From assembly GCA_964244885.1 (NCBI GenBank), contig CAXTKD010000020.1, positions 1-45,297 on the forward strand: DNA of 45,297 nucleotides, written 5' to 3'. Each line of letters starts with the position of its first letter. Position 1 is the first letter of the stretch. Of this stretch, positions 8,093-14,401 are shown one piece after another. The notes below the pieces were generated by a model. The model was given only the letters and a program-made list of their open reading frames with translations. It did not search any database and was not told the origin of the DNA. Position numbers and translations under genes: made by a program. The DNA is from CAXTKD01 sp964244885. Its GTDB lineage: Bacteria > Pseudomonadota > Alphaproteobacteria > Sphingomonadales > Sphingomonadaceae.

Positions 8093-9183
8093 TCTGACAC
8101 CCCGAGCGCGAAGATCGCGGCGGCGAACAGGCCGAGCGCGATCGCCGAGAACAGCAGCAGAAGGAAGGTCCGCACCGCGGCGCCGGCCCGGCTGAGGCCG
8201 TAGGTGTACTTCAGCTGCTTGTACATGTGGATGGGCGGCGCGAAGGTGACGAGCAGGACGAGAAGCACCGTCGGCACCGCCTCCAGGCCGCTCAGCAGCG
8301 CCGCCATGGTGAACAGCAGCGACATGAACGAGAGCGAGTAGAGCGCGAACACCGCATGATCGTACATCACGACATCGCGGCGCCAGAAGAACATCAGCCA
8401 GATGAAGGGCAGCGATATCGGCACGAGCAGGAAGCTGAACTTGTAGGCGGTGTTCTTGAGCTTGTAGAGCAGCAGCTCGGGATTCTTCGCCATGTGGCGC
8501 ACGGTTTCGTCGAGGCCGGGAATGCCGGTGTCGACCTTGAAATCGGCGGTCTTGCCGGCGCCGATGTCGTTATCATTACTGCCCTGGCGCGCGACCGCGC
8601 TGCCGGCGGCGGCGCGCTCCCACTCGGTGACTGTCTCCGCCGCGAGGGTCGGGTCCTTGCCTTCGGCGACCGTGGCGGCAAGCTCCTGCCGGGCGCGATC
8701 GGCGCGCGCCTCGAACGCCTGGTTGACCGCCGCCGGCGCCTTCCACGATCCGATCTGCCCCTCCGCGATGCCCTGGTTGATGCCGTCGGCGATGCTCTTG
8801 TCGCCGTGGCCGGTGAAAGAGAAGACCAGGAACATCAGGAAGACGACGAACAGGAAAAGGGCCATCGGCGATACGAAGCTGGCGCGGCGGCCCTCGATAT
8901 AGAGGCGGGTGAGCTTGCCCGGCTTGAAGGCGAGGAGCGGCAGCGTGCGCCAGATCTTGCCGTCGAAATGCGCGATGCCGTGGACCAGCTCCTCCCCCAT
9001 GTGGAGGAGCGAGCGGTGGACGTGGCTGCGCTGGCCGCAGACGTGGCAATAGGGGCCGCCGAGCGGCGTTCCGCAGTTGGCGCAGACCGCCTCGTGCTCG
9101 CCGGCCGGGCCGCCGCCTTCCAGCGCGCGCGCCGCGAGGCCGGCGGTCGCGAACGCCCCGACCGCTTCCAGCTCGTCCGACAT
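8089..9183 (-). CDS. DUF3667 family membrane protein with N-terminal zinc ribbon
   Basis: The 364-residue protein begins with about 35 Ala-rich residues and then a double CxxC zinc ribbon (CANCGTP, then CHVCGQ). The DUF3667 signature follows: FDGKIWRTLP, FKPGKLTRLYIEGRRASF and VSPMALFLF leading into the first membrane span. A long soluble segment of about 130 residues separates this from a C-terminal group of roughly three to four membrane spans. No function is established for the family. ATG 9183 (MSDELEAV) is chosen over a TTG at 9225, because it lies behind a purine-rich GGGGGA and starts just before conserved sequence. It overlaps the dipeptidase gene and diverges from the DUF924 gene at 9284. 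Confidence 0.85.
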   Translation of the reverse strand: MSDELEAVGAFATAGLAARALEGGGPAGEHEAVCANCGTPLGGPYCHVCGQRSHVHRSLLHMGEELVHGIAHFDGKIWRTLPLLAFKPGKLTRLYIEGRRASFVSPMALFLFVVFLMFLVFSFTGHGDKSIADGINQGIAEGQIGSWKAPAAVNQAFEARADRARQELAATVAEGKDPTLAAETVTEWERAAAGSAVARQGSNDNDIGAGKTADFKVDTGIPGLDETVRHMAKNPELLLYKLKNTAYKFSFLLVPISLPFIWLMFFWRRDVVMYDHAVFALYSLSFMSLLFTMAALLSGLEAVPTVLLVLLVTFAPPIHMYKQLKYTYGLSRAGAAVRTFLLLLFSAIALGLFAAAIFALGVSE

Positions 9184-9283
9184 CGAAGCAGTCCCCCGAC
9201 CGTTGTTCGAGGGGACTCTAGCCAACCGGGGGCGCTTGGGGGAGAGGGTTTGGGATTATGTCCCCTCCCCGCCTCGAGGTTTC

Positions 9284-9829
9284 ATGAACGCCGCTGCCGA
9301 AGACGTTCTGTCCTACTGGTTCGGTGAACTGCCGCGCGAGAAGTGGTTCGCGAAGGATGCCGCGGTGGACGCCGAGATCGCGCGGCGTTTCGGCGACCTG
9401 CATGAGTGCTTGTCGCGGGAAGTGCCGGCGAGCTGGCGCGACAGCCCGCCCGCGCTGCTCGCGGCGATCATCGTGCTCGACCAGTTCTCGCGCAATCTTC
9501 GCCGTGACGATGCTCGCGCTTATGCCAATGACAGCGTGGCGTTGGGGTTGGCCAAGGAGGCGCTGGAGCGCGGGTTCGATGCCGGCCTCAGCCGCGATGA
9601 GCTGCACTTTCTCTACATGCCCTTCATGCATGCCGAGGATCTCGCCGAGCAGGACCGCTCGGTCGCGTTGTTTCGCACGCTCGGCGATCCGGGGTCGCTG
9701 GACTTCGCCGAGCGGCACCGGGTGGTCATCGCCAGCTTCGGCCGCTTCCCGCAGCGCAACGCGCCGCTCGGGCGCGAATCGACGCCTGCAGAGATCGAGT
9801 TCCTGAGGCGGCCGGGCTCCGCCTTCTGA
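9284..9829 (+). CDS. DUF924 family protein
   Basis: This 181-residue, mostly alpha-helical protein belongs to the DUF924 (YPO3014-like) family, with a TPR-like fold and no defined biochemical role. Typical family segments are VLSYWFGEL near the start, EKWFAKD, FGDLH, the core IIVLDQFSRNLRRDDARAYAND, the FLYMPFMHAEDLAEQD stretch and the closing RFPQRNAPLGRESTPAE. The start at ATG 9284 gives the usual N-terminus; the frame stays open upstream but that part is not conserved sequence. GAGG stands a few bases upstream. It is alone on the plus strand between a divergent DUF3667 gene and ffh, whose candidate promoter begins right after its stop codon. Confidence 0.88.
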   Translation: MNAAAEDVLSYWFGELPREKWFAKDAAVDAEIARRFGDLHECLSREVPASWRDSPPALLAAIIVLDQFSRNLRRDDARAYANDSVALGLAKEALERGFDAGLSRDELHFLYMPFMHAEDLAEQDRSVALFRTLGDPGSLDFAERHRVVIASFGRFPQRNAPLGRESTPAEIEFLRRPGSAF

Positions 9830-9830
9830 A

Positions 9831-9859
9831 TTGACTTTCCGCCCTTAGGGACCTACCTG
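9831..9859 (+). promoter_or_regulatory. Candidate sigma-70 promoter for the ffh-rpsP operon
   Basis: TTGACT (9831-9836) and TACCTG (9854-9859) are separated by 17 bp, starting immediately after the stop of the DUF924 gene. The strong TTGACT -35 and weak -10 fit housekeeping promoters of alphaproteobacteria. The predicted transcript would have a leader of about 100 nt containing two hairpins before the ffh start. Confidence 0.45.
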
Positions 9860-9895
9860 ACACCCGCTTTTCCAAGAGAAGCACGAGATCAATCC

Positions 9896-9938
9896 GCGTC
9901 CACGGACGCCCGCCGGCCAGCGATGTTCGCTCGCCGGC
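9896..9938 (+). ncRNA. Two adjacent hairpins in the ffh leader
   Basis: Hairpin 1 is GCGTC-CACG-GACGC at 9896-9900 and 9905-9909. Hairpin 2 pairs GCCGGC (9912-9917) with GCCGGC (9933-9938) and AGCGA (9919-9923) with TCGCT (9927-9931), with one C-C mismatch and a TGT loop. Both lie between the candidate promoter and the ffh ATG at 9967. I recall a computationally described ffh-leader RNA motif in sphingomonads; whether this is an instance needs a covariance-model match. It could instead be local structure with no function. Confidence 0.45.
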
Positions 9939-9966
9939 GCGGCTTGCGTTGGCGCCAGGGGTGCCG

Positions 9967-11403
9967 ATGTTCGAGAGTCTTTCCGATCGTCTGTCCGGTG
10001 TGTTCGACCGCCTGCGCGGCCGTGGCGCGCTGACCGAGATCGACGTGCGGGCGGCGATGCGCGAGGTCCGCGTTGCGCTTCTCGAGGCCGACGTCGCGCT
10101 GCCCGTCGTCAAGACGTTCATCGACCAGGTGACCGAGCGCGCGGTCGGCGCCGAGGTCATCCGCTCGGTCACGCCCGGCCAGCAGGTCGTCAAGATCGTC
10201 AACGACGCGCTGGTCGATATGCTGGGCGGCGAGGCGGCCGAGCTCAACGTCGATGTGACGCCGCCCGCGGTCGTCATGATGGTCGGCCTCCAGGGCTCCG
10301 GCAAGACGACGACCACCGCGAAGATCGCCAAGCGCCTGACCGACAAGGGCCGCAAGAAGGTTCTGATGGCGTCGCTCGACGTCAACCGTCCCGCCGCGCA
10401 GGAGCAGCTCCGCATCCTCGGCGAGCAGGTCAAGGTCGCGACCTTGCCGGTGATCGCCGGCCAGCAGCCGGTCGAGATCGCGAAGCGGGCGATGCAGTCG
10501 GCGAAGCTCCAGGGCTTCGACGTGCTGATGCTCGACACCGCCGGCCGCCTCCACGTCGATCAGGCGCTGATGAGCGAGATGCAGGCGGTCGCCGCCGCGA
10601 GCGCGCCGACCGAGATCCTGCTCGTCGTCGATAGTCTGACCGGCCAGGACGCGGTCAACGTCGCCAGCTCCTTCGCGGGCCAGGTCGATCTCACCGGCGT
10701 TGTCCTCACCCGCATGGACGGCGACGCGCGCGGCGGTGCGGCTCTGTCGATGCGCGCGGTAACGCAGAAGCCGATCAAGTTCGTCGGCACCGGCGAGAAG
10801 CTGGACGCGCTGGAGGAATTCCACCCCGGCCGTGTCGCCGGCCGCATCCTCGGCATGGGCGACGTCGTCAGCCTCGTCGAACGCGCCGCCGAGACAATCC
10901 AGGCCGACGAGGCCGAGGCGCTTGCGGCGAAGATGCTGAAGGGTCAGTTCGACATGAACGACCTGAAGGCGCAGCTCGGCCAGATGAAGCGCATGGGCGG
11001 GATGGGCGCGATGATGTCGATGCTCCCCGGCATGGGCAAGCTGCAAAAGCAGGCGACCGCCGCCGGCGCCGACGACCGGATGCTCGGCCGCATGGAGGCG
11101 ATCATCGGATCGATGACCAAGAAGGAGCGGGTCGGCCCGCACCTGCTGAACGCCAAGCGCAAGATCCGGGTCGCCAACGGCGCCGGCACGACGGTGCAGG
11201 AGGTCAACAAGCTCCTCAAGATGCACCAGGAAATGGAATCGACCATGAAACGCCTGAAGAAGATGGGCGGCCTCAAGGGGCTCATGGGAATGATGGGCAA
11301 GATGCCCGGCGGCATGTCGGGACTGCTCGGCGGCCTGGGCGGCGGCGCCGGGGGCGACATGCCCCAGCTTCCGCCCGGCTTCGACAAATTCATGAAACGC
11401 TAG
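9967..11403 (+). CDS. ffh: Signal recognition particle protein Ffh
   Basis: Ffh is the GTPase of the signal recognition particle; with 4.5S RNA it binds signal sequences emerging from the ribosome and hands them to FtsY. The protein has 478 residues from ATG 9967 (MFESLSDRLSG), the standard N-terminus; a TTG at 9949 would add six unconserved residues. Motifs: GLQGSGKT at residues 107-114, DVNRPAAQEQL, DTAGRLHVD, TRMDGDARGG and GTGEKLDALEEFHP. The M domain follows, ending in a Met- and Gly-rich tail (KMGGLKGLMGMMGKMPGG) that forms the flexible signal-binding groove. It heads the ffh-rpsP-rimM-vapBC-trmD-rplS run; only 25 bp separate it from rpsP. Confidence 0.98.
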   Translation: MFESLSDRLSGVFDRLRGRGALTEIDVRAAMREVRVALLEADVALPVVKTFIDQVTERAVGAEVIRSVTPGQQVVKIVNDALVDMLGGEAAELNVDVTPPAVVMMVGLQGSGKTTTTAKIAKRLTDKGRKKVLMASLDVNRPAAQEQLRILGEQVKVATLPVIAGQQPVEIAKRAMQSAKLQGFDVLMLDTAGRLHVDQALMSEMQAVAAASAPTEILLVVDSLTGQDAVNVASSFAGQVDLTGVVLTRMDGDARGGAALSMRAVTQKPIKFVGTGEKLDALEEFHPGRVAGRILGMGDVVSLVERAAETIQADEAEALAAKMLKGQFDMNDLKAQLGQMKRMGGMGAMMSMLPGMGKLQKQATAAGADDRMLGRMEAIIGSMTKKERVGPHLLNAKRKIRVANGAGTTVQEVNKLLKMHQEMESTMKRLKKMGGLKGLMGMMGKMPGGMSGLLGGLGGGAGGDMPQLPPGFDKFMKR

Positions 11404-11428
11404 AGATCAAACGAGAAGGACTGAACAA

Positions 11429-12016
11429 ATGGCACTCGCAATCCGCCTGTCGCGCGGCGGCGCCAAGAAGCGCCCCTATTACCGCATCGTCGTGACCGAT
11501 TCGCGCAACGCGCGCGACGGCCGCTTCATCGAGAAGATCGGCACCTACAACCCGCTGCTGCCCAAGGATTCGGGCGAGCGCGTCAAGTTGGACGGCGACC
11601 GCGCCACCCATTGGCTCGGCGTCGGCGCGCAGCCGAGCGACCGCGTCGCGCGCTTCCTCGATGCCGCCGGCATCCGCACCCGCGCCGCTCGTAGCAACCC
11701 GAACAAGGGTCTGCCGGGCGACAAGGCCAAGGAGCGCGCCGAGGAGCGCGCCACCCGTGAGGCCGAGCTCGCCGAAGCGGCCGCGACCGCCGCTGCCGCG
11801 CCCGTCGTTGAAGAGACGGCCGCTGAGGAACCCGCAGCCGAGGAGACCGAAGCACCGGCCGCCGAGGCGGCACCCACCGTCGAGACCGCCGAGGCTGCGA
11901 ACGAGGCCGAAGGCGAGACCGTCGCCGACGCTCCGACCGCCAACGAGGAATCGGTCGCTGTCAGCGACGCGATCGCCGAGGACGCGGCCAAGGAAGCCGA
12001 AGCGGGCCAGGCCTAA
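11429..12016 (+). CDS. rpsP: 30S ribosomal protein S16 with long acidic C-terminal tail
   Basis: S16 is a small primary-assembly protein of the 30S subunit. The core (MALAIRLSRGGAKKRPYYRI, then RDGRFIEKIGTYNP and the GAQPSDRVARFL helix) occupies about the first 85-105 residues. The protein is 195 residues long because of a tail of roughly 85 residues composed mainly of Ala and Glu with few hydrophobic residues. S16 is usually 80-90 residues; tails of this kind occur in alphaproteobacteria, but this one nearly doubles the protein. The tail is open reading frame right up to the stop with no sign of a frameshift, and its codon use resembles the core. RBS AAGGA lies just upstream of ATG 11429. 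Confidence 0.96.
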   Translation: MALAIRLSRGGAKKRPYYRIVVTDSRNARDGRFIEKIGTYNPLLPKDSGERVKLDGDRATHWLGVGAQPSDRVARFLDAAGIRTRAARSNPNKGLPGDKAKERAEERATREAELAEAAATAAAAPVVEETAAEEPAAEETEAPAAEAAPTVETAEAANEAEGETVADAPTANEESVAVSDAIAEDAAKEAEAGQA

Positions 12017-12021
12017 GCTGG

Positions 12022-12513
12022 GTGGCGGGGGTGTCGAACCGCGTCACCCTCGCCGCCATCGCGGGCGCTCACGGCATCGCCGGCGAGGTCCGGCTGAAAC
12101 TGTTCGCCGAAAGCCTCGACTCGCTCCGCCGCTTCAAGAGCTTCGAGGCGAACGGCCAGACGCTGACTTTGAAATCGCTCAAAGCCGGCAAGCCCGACGC
12201 CACCGCGCGTTTTTCCGAGGTCAACACCCGCGAAGCTGCCGAGGCGCTGCGCGGCACGACCCTCACCGTCGATCGCGCCGACCTGCCGCTACCCGGCGAG
12301 GGCGAATACTACCACTCGGACCTGATCGGCCTTCCCGCAGTCACCACGACCGGCGAGCCCATCGGCATCGTCGTCGCGGTCGAGAACTTCGGCGCCGGCG
12401 ACATCCTCGAAATCGAGACGCCGGAGCGCCGGCGTTTCATGGTGCCGTTCTCGAAAGACGCGGTTCCTGACGTTGGCGACAGCGTTGTCCTTGATGCGGC
12501 GTTTGTCGTCTAG
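12022..12513 (+). CDS. rimM: 16S rRNA processing protein RimM
   Basis: RimM binds ribosomal protein S19 and assists late maturation of the 30S head. The 163-residue protein shows the family beginning VTLAAIAGAHGIAGEVRLK, a middle PLPGEGEYYHSDLIG linker and the C-terminal PRC-barrel with FMVPFSKDAVPDV. The start is GTG at 12022, a few bases after rpsP; GTG 12031 is also possible and would remove three residues. Its stop codon TAG (12511-12513) contributes the first base of the inverted repeat in front of vapB. In most bacteria the next gene is trmD; here a toxin-antitoxin pair stands between them. Confidence 0.95.
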   Translation: MAGVSNRVTLAAIAGAHGIAGEVRLKLFAESLDSLRRFKSFEANGQTLTLKSLKAGKPDATARFSEVNTREAAEALRGTTLTVDRADLPLPGEGEYYHSDLIGLPAVTTTGEPIGIVVAVENFGAGDILEIETPERRRFMVPFSKDAVPDVGDSVVLDAAFVV

Positions 12514-12519
12514 TATATC
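12491..12519 (+). promoter_or_regulatory. Candidate promoter of vapBC within the end of rimM
   Basis: TTGATG (12491-12496) and TATATC (12514-12519) are exactly 17 bp apart. The -10 hexamer lies inside the left arm of the inverted repeat 12513-12533, which would let the antitoxin block RNA polymerase. The leader would be about 15-20 nt. This is a pattern match only. Confidence 0.45.
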
Positions 12520-12533
12520 CAGTCGGGATATAC
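12513..12533 (+). promoter_or_regulatory. Perfect 8-bp inverted repeat, candidate VapB operator
   Basis: GTATATCC (12513-12520) and GGATATAC (12526-12533) are exact reverse complements with a 5-bp spacer (AGTCG). The repeat begins on the last base of the rimM stop codon and ends next to the GGAGG ribosome-binding site (12534-12538) of vapB. AbrB/SpoVT-type antitoxins bind such palindromes in their own promoters, so autoregulation is the natural inference. Confidence 0.6.
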
Positions 12534-12543
12534 GGAGGTCATG

Positions 12544-12813
12544 ATGGCGCGTGAGTTCAAGGCAAGGACGTTCAAGTCCGGAAACTCGATTGCGCTTCGG
12601 TTGCCTAAGGCTCTAGGCCTGTCGGAAGGCGATGAGGTCGAGCTTCTTGAGCACGCCGACGGCCGCTTCTCGATGTGGAAGGTCGATAACGCGGACAAGG
12701 TTCTCGACAGCCTGTTCGGCAGTATGTCGCCCGGCTTCATGAAGCACGGTCGGGGCGACATCGAGCAAGTCGAGCGGATCTGGGATCGGGATCGCGAGAA
12801 GCCGGCGGCGTAA
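12544..12813 (+). CDS. vapB: AbrB/SpoVT-type antitoxin (VapB family)
   Basis: The 89-residue protein has an N-terminal swapped-hairpin DNA-binding domain (FKSGNSIALRLPKALGLSEG, the MazE/VapB pattern) followed by a C-terminal part rich in charged residues (SMSPGFMKHGRGDIEQVERI) expected to wrap the toxin. It should neutralise the adjacent PIN toxin and repress its own promoter. Two ATGs stand in a row at 12541 and 12544; the second is preferred because GGAGG (12534-12538) is only 2 nt from the first. Its TAA stop directly abuts the GTG of vapC with no gap. The pair is inserted between rimM and trmD. MazE is the alternative label, but the partner is a PIN domain and not MazF. Confidence 0.85.
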   Translation: MAREFKARTFKSGNSIALRLPKALGLSEGDEVELLEHADGRFSMWKVDNADKVLDSLFGSMSPGFMKHGRGDIEQVERIWDRDREKPAA

Positions 12814-13206
12814 GTGTATTTGCTCGACACCAACATCTGTATCGACTTTGTCGACGGTCGCAGCGCCATCGCGCGTCAGAAGGTGCGAGCGAATAGGTCG
12901 GCGGGATTGGGCGTATCGACTGTCACCGCCGCGGAGCTATTGGTCGGGCCAAGGGAATCCGACGATCCAGTGGGCGACCGTAAAAAGCTGGAGCTATTCC
13001 TCGCCGTGGTCAAAGTGCATGATTTCGACCACAGCGCGGCCGAATCTTATGCGCAACTCGTGCAGACCATCGGCATGGAACGGCGAAGCTTCGATCGCCT
13101 GATCGCAGCGCATGCATTGGCCCTCGGCCTCGTGCTGGTGACCAACAACGAGCGGCACTTCGCCGAGGTGCCGGGCCTGCGCGTGGAGAATTGGGCGCGC
13201 GCGTGA
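12814..13206 (+). CDS. vapC: PIN-domain ribonuclease toxin VapC
   Basis: This is a 130-residue PIN-domain endoribonuclease, the toxin of a type II pair. The acidic active-site residues are present: Asp5 in LLDTN, Glu41 in TAAELLVG and Asp94 in RRSFDRLIAAHA, with the family ending VLVTNNERHFAEVPGLRVENW. Nothing looks broken, so it is probably active when freed from VapB. Some VapC enzymes are known to cleave initiator tRNA or rRNA; the target here is unknown. The start is GTG 12814, immediately after the vapB stop. Its TGA stop overlaps the GTG start of trmD (GTGA, 13203-13206), so toxin and housekeeping gene share a coupled junction. Confidence 0.9.
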   Translation: MYLLDTNICIDFVDGRSAIARQKVRANRSAGLGVSTVTAAELLVGPRESDDPVGDRKKLELFLAVVKVHDFDHSAAESYAQLVQTIGMERRSFDRLIAAHALALGLVLVTNNERHFAEVPGLRVENWARA

Positions 13207-13940
13207 CTTGGGCCGCGACCGTCCTCACGCTTTATCCTGAGATGTTCCCTGGACCGCTCGGCGTGAGCCTCGCCGGTAAGGCGATGGCCGAAGGCGCCTG
13301 GTCGCTCGACACGCTTAATATCCGAGACTTCGCGATCGATAAGCACCGCTCAGTCGATGACACGCCGGCAGGCGGCGGCCCGGGCATGGTACTGCGCGCC
13401 GATATTCTGGCGGCGGCTGTCGATGCCGCGCCAAGCGGCATGCCCGTTCTCGCTATGAGTCCGCGTGGCACACCCCTCACCCAATCCCGCGTCCGCTCGC
13501 TCGCCGCCGGCCCCGGCGTCACCATCCTCTGCGGCCGCTTCGAAGGGTTCGACGAGCGCATCTTCGAGGCGCGCGATGTCGAGCCCGTGTCGATCGGCGA
13601 CTATATCCTGTCGGGCGGCGAGCCGGCGGCGCTGGTGCTGCTCGATGCTTGCGTGAGGCTGCTTCCCGGGGTAATGGGCGCGGCTTCGAGCGGCGAGCAG
13701 GAAAGCTTCGAAGCGGCCCTGCTCGAATATCCGCACTACACCCGGCCCGCTCTTTGGGAAGGGCGCACGATCCCCGAAGTGCTGCGATCGGGGGATCATG
13801 CGAAGATATCTGCCTGGCGCCTTGAGCGCGCCGAGGCCGACACACGGCTAAGGCGGCCGGACCTGTGGGAGCGCCATGAGGGCGCTCGGGTCCAGTCGCC
13901 CTCTGGCGCGCGGCGACGAAACAAGGACGAAGAGGCATGA
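13203..13940 (+). CDS. trmD: tRNA (guanine-37-N1)-methyltransferase
   Basis: TrmD methylates N1 of G37 in tRNAs reading CNN codons, preventing +1 frameshifts; it is usually essential. The 245-residue SPOUT enzyme shows the standard order: ATVLTLYPEMFPGPLG at the N-terminus, the PAGGGPGMVLR loop, the trefoil-knot motifs LCGRFEGFDER and ISIGDYILSGGEPAALV-like sequence (here VSIGDYILSGGEPAAL), then YPHYTRPALWEG and VLRSGDHAKI. GTG 13203 is chosen because it overlaps the vapC stop and gives the family N-terminus; a longer version at 13191 would run into vapC. It ends in an ATGA overlap with rplS. Its expression may now depend on read-through of, or translation from, vapBC. Confidence 0.96.
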   Translation: MTWAATVLTLYPEMFPGPLGVSLAGKAMAEGAWSLDTLNIRDFAIDKHRSVDDTPAGGGPGMVLRADILAAAVDAAPSGMPVLAMSPRGTPLTQSRVRSLAAGPGVTILCGRFEGFDERIFEARDVEPVSIGDYILSGGEPAALVLLDACVRLLPGVMGAASSGEQESFEAALLEYPHYTRPALWEGRTIPEVLRSGDHAKISAWRLERAEADTRLRRPDLWERHEGARVQSPSGARRRNKDEEA

Positions 13941-14335
13941 ACCTTATCCAGCAGCTCGAAGCCGAGCAGATCGCCAAGTGGGCCGAGACCAAGAAGGTGC
14001 CCGAATTCCGCCCGGGCGACAGCCTTCGCGTCGGCGTCAAGGTCGTCGAGGGCGAGCGCAGCCGTATCCAGTTCTTCGAAGGCGTCTGCATCGCCCGCGC
14101 CAACCGCGGCATGGGCAGCAGCTTCACCGTTCGCAAGGTGAGCTTCGGCGAGGGCGTCGAGCGCGTCTTCCCGCTCTATTCGCCGAACGTCGACTCGGTC
14201 GAGGTCGTCCGCCGCGGCGTCGTTCGCCGTGCGAAGCTCTATTACCTCCGTGGCCGCTCGGGCAAATCGGCGCGTATCGCCGAGCGCCGCGACGTGCGCA
14301 CCAACGAGGACACGGCGCCGCAGGCCGCCGAATAG
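13937..14335 (+). CDS. rplS: 50S ribosomal protein L19
   Basis: L19 sits at the 30S-50S interface. The 132-residue protein is of usual length, with the signatures MNLIQQLEAEQIAKWA, FRPGDSLRVGVKVVEGERSR, QFFEGVCIARANRGMGSSFT and VERVFPLYSPNVDSVEVVRRG, ending in a basic, disordered tail. The ATG overlaps the trmD stop (ATGA). A 14-bp hairpin follows the stop within 40 bp and may end the ribosomal operon before leuC. Confidence 0.97.
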   Translation: MNLIQQLEAEQIAKWAETKKVPEFRPGDSLRVGVKVVEGERSRIQFFEGVCIARANRGMGSSFTVRKVSFGEGVERVFPLYSPNVDSVEVVRRGVVRRAKLYYLRGRSGKSARIAERRDVRTNEDTAPQAAE

Positions 14336-14344
14336 CCCAACGCG

Positions 14345-14375
14345 CAGCCGGTCGAGCCTATGGCTTGACCGGCTG
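14345..14375 (+). terminator. Strong hairpin between rplS and leuC
   Basis: CAGCCGGTC (14345-14353) pairs with GACCGGCTG (14367-14375); a G-U pair and AGCC/GGCT (14355-14358 and 14362-14365) extend it to a 14-bp stem with a TAT loop. There is no T tract after it (the next bases are G-rich), so it may be a pause, attenuator or RNA-stabilising hairpin and not a classical terminator. Confidence 0.5.
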
Positions 14376-14401
14376 GGACGTGGTGGGCAGAGGGCAAGAA
14401 T

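Noticed and set aside
12544..13206. MazEF pair
   Set aside because: The antitoxin N-terminus resembles MazE, but the toxin is a PIN domain (LLDTN, DRLIAAHA) and not a MazF fold, so VapBC is the better name.
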